DNA from: an uncultured Prevotella sp.
GTDB taxonomy: Bacteria > Bacteroidota > Bacteroidia > Bacteroidales > Bacteroidaceae
Assembly (NCBI GenBank): GCA_905234355.1
Contig: CAJOHP010000218.1
Span: forward strand, 1-6,452
DNA length: 6,452 nucleotides
Reading direction: 5' to 3'
Made by a program: the position numbers and the translations under genes. The notes beneath the pieces are model-generated. The model was not told where the DNA came from and made no database searches. It saw only the letters and a program-made list of their open reading frames with translations. Below are positions 5,420-6,452 of the stretch, in pieces (position 1 is the first letter of the stretch; every line of letters begins with the position of its first letter).

Positions 5420-6451
5420 CTACAACAGGGCGCGTATCTCGGTCTCGAGGTCTTTCATCTGCGATGAGCGCTTCTGCAGCGTGTTGTTGCGGTCGATGAT
5501 GAAGTACTCGGGCACCTGCTGCACGTTGTAGTGCAGTGCACTCTCGCCCTCGTCGTCGCGCACGCATATCCATGGCAGCTGTGCGGTCATCTGCCGCCAG
5601 AAGTGCTCGTCGGGGTCTACCGACACCTGGAATATCTCCAGTCCCTGGTCGTGATACTTGTTGTAGAGGTCGCGCAGCATGAGTATGCGCTGCGGCGAGT
5701 CCTTCAGCGAGAAGGCGTGGAAGTCGAGCAGCACCACCTGTCCCTTGAGGCTGGTGAGCTGCCGCTGTCGGCCGTGGTTGTCGGGCAGGCTCACCTCTAT
5801 CACTCCCGACTCCACGATGCGGCTGTCGTCGAGCTGCCGGCTCTGCCGGGCGGCCATGATGCGGGCATTGTTCATTCCCTCCACGGTGATGTTGTGCAGG
5901 TTCTGCGCGCGCAGTGAGTTGGGATGAAACGTGTCCCACGATGTGGCCACGGCGGCAAAGGCGCGCACGTCGGCCGCATTGTCGCGCGGATTGAAGATGA
6001 GCCACTGCCCCAGCGTCTGAAACAGTGCGAAGTAGGCGTAAGCCTTGTCGGGCTCGCGGTAGATGTAGTTGGTGGCGACACGGTCCTTATACCGTTTCAG
6101 CATGCGTGCGAGTGAGTCCTGCCGTGCCTGCTGCTGCAGCGAGCGGTCGCCCTCGAGCCGTATGGCACGGCGCTGCAGCTCCTGCTGCATGAGTGCCAGC
6201 TCGCGTATGCGGGCGCAGTTGTCCGACCCCTCCACCTCGTAGCGTGCCGCCATGTCGGGCCAGTGGGCCGTGACGCTGACGGTCTCGGTGGAGTCGATGC
6301 TCAGGTTGATGATCTGGTCGGCGATGCTGAGCACGTAGAAGTCAGGGGCCTCGGGACGCTCGTGGCTGAAGCTGAAGTGTCCGTCGGCATCGAGCCGCAC
6401 GGAGTCGAGCGCCACAGGTCCCTCGAGCGACATGTGGGTGAAGTAGAGCAT
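5420..6451 (-). CDS. TlpA/AhpC-TSA-like thioredoxin-fold protein with DUF4369-type N-terminal region, lacking the CxxC; 5' end outside the window
   Basis: The frame is open to the right edge. The first Met (6451) sits inside the N-terminal beta domain (MLYFTHMSLEGPVALDSVRL), so the true start, presumably with a signal or lipoprotein peptide, lies beyond the window. Counting from that Met, 343 residues are seen: a DUF4369-like beta region (1-75, with INLSIDSTETVSV), a helical, Gln/Arg-rich linker (about 80-205) and a thioredoxin-like domain (about 215-343). In TlpA proteins the strand LVDFWA is followed by WCxPC. Here it reads LLDFHAFSLKDSPQ (241-254), with no cysteine. The cis-Pro loop QQVPEYFIID (311-320, Pro314) is kept. 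Only two cysteines occur (79 and 296), neither at the active site. The fold is clear, but dithiol redox chemistry is unlikely; a binding or structural role at the envelope is an inference. Stop TAG. Confidence 0.85.
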   Translation of the reverse strand: MLYFTHMSLEGPVALDSVRLDADGHFSFSHERPEAPDFYVLSIADQIINLSIDSTETVSVTAHWPDMAARYEVEGSDNCARIRELALMQQELQRRAIRLEGDRSLQQQARQDSLARMLKRYKDRVATNYIYREPDKAYAYFALFQTLGQWLIFNPRDNAADVRAFAAVATSWDTFHPNSLRAQNLHNITVEGMNNARIMAARQSRQLDDSRIVESGVIEVSLPDNHGRQRQLTSLKGQVVLLDFHAFSLKDSPQRILMLRDLYNKYHDQGLEIFQVSVDPDEHFWRQMTAQLPWICVRDDEGESALHYNVQQVPEYFIIDRNNTLQKRSSQMKDLETEIRALL

Positions 6452-6452
6452 G

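Noticed and set aside
6449..6451. Met at the right edge as the true start of the TlpA-like protein
   Set aside because: It falls inside the DUF4369-type beta domain with no signal peptide before it. The frame remains open to the edge, so the gene continues outside.
1..6452. CRISPR array, tRNA or rRNA gene, insertion sequence, defence or biosynthetic system
   Set aside because: None was found by reading both strands. Apart from the left edge, coding genes of known families fill the window, leaving only short gaps.

Overview
The window is about 6.5 kb of densely packed, GC-rich DNA from a Bacteroidales bacterium, most likely Prevotellaceae-like. This rests on the style of the YbeY, CoaD and RuvB proteins, on two matches to the Bacteroidetes promoter consensus (TTTG, about 19-20 bp, TAnnTTTG), on A-rich leaders without Shine-Dalgarno sequences, and on a TlpA-like protein with a DUF4369-type N-terminal region. 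The genus is an inference.

Layout. Left block (+): the C-terminal part of a tRNA-dihydrouridine synthase overlaps an MFS transporter by 4 bases. The first ~84 bases do not encode Dus. They read in frame as a segment resembling a repeat of phage tail or collagen-like virion proteins, so the left edge is an integration, recombination or assembly junction. Middle block (-): ruvB, coaD and ybeY run leftward, with a 9-bp tandem repeat between ruvB and coaD and an ATGA overlap between coaD and ybeY. A 146-bp divergent region carries back-to-back promoters for ruvB (-) and for a hotdog thioesterase plus dprA pair (+), which also share an ATGA overlap. Right block (-): a TlpA/thioredoxin-fold lipoprotein-type protein whose N-terminus lies beyond the window.

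The content is mostly housekeeping: tRNA modification (Dus), rRNA and ribosome maturation (YbeY), coenzyme A synthesis (CoaD), Holliday junction migration (RuvB), ssDNA and RecA handling (DprA) and acyl-CoA thioester cleavage. No new multi-gene system is visible. Two points deserve a second look. One is the foreign-looking in-frame prefix on Dus. The other is a clean one-codon deletion in RuvB that removes the residue equivalent to the E. coli arginine finger (Arg174) while the rest of the protein looks intact. Smaller points are the cysteine-less TlpA-like domain, the minisatellite and a tiny upstream ORF coupled to the thioesterase start.
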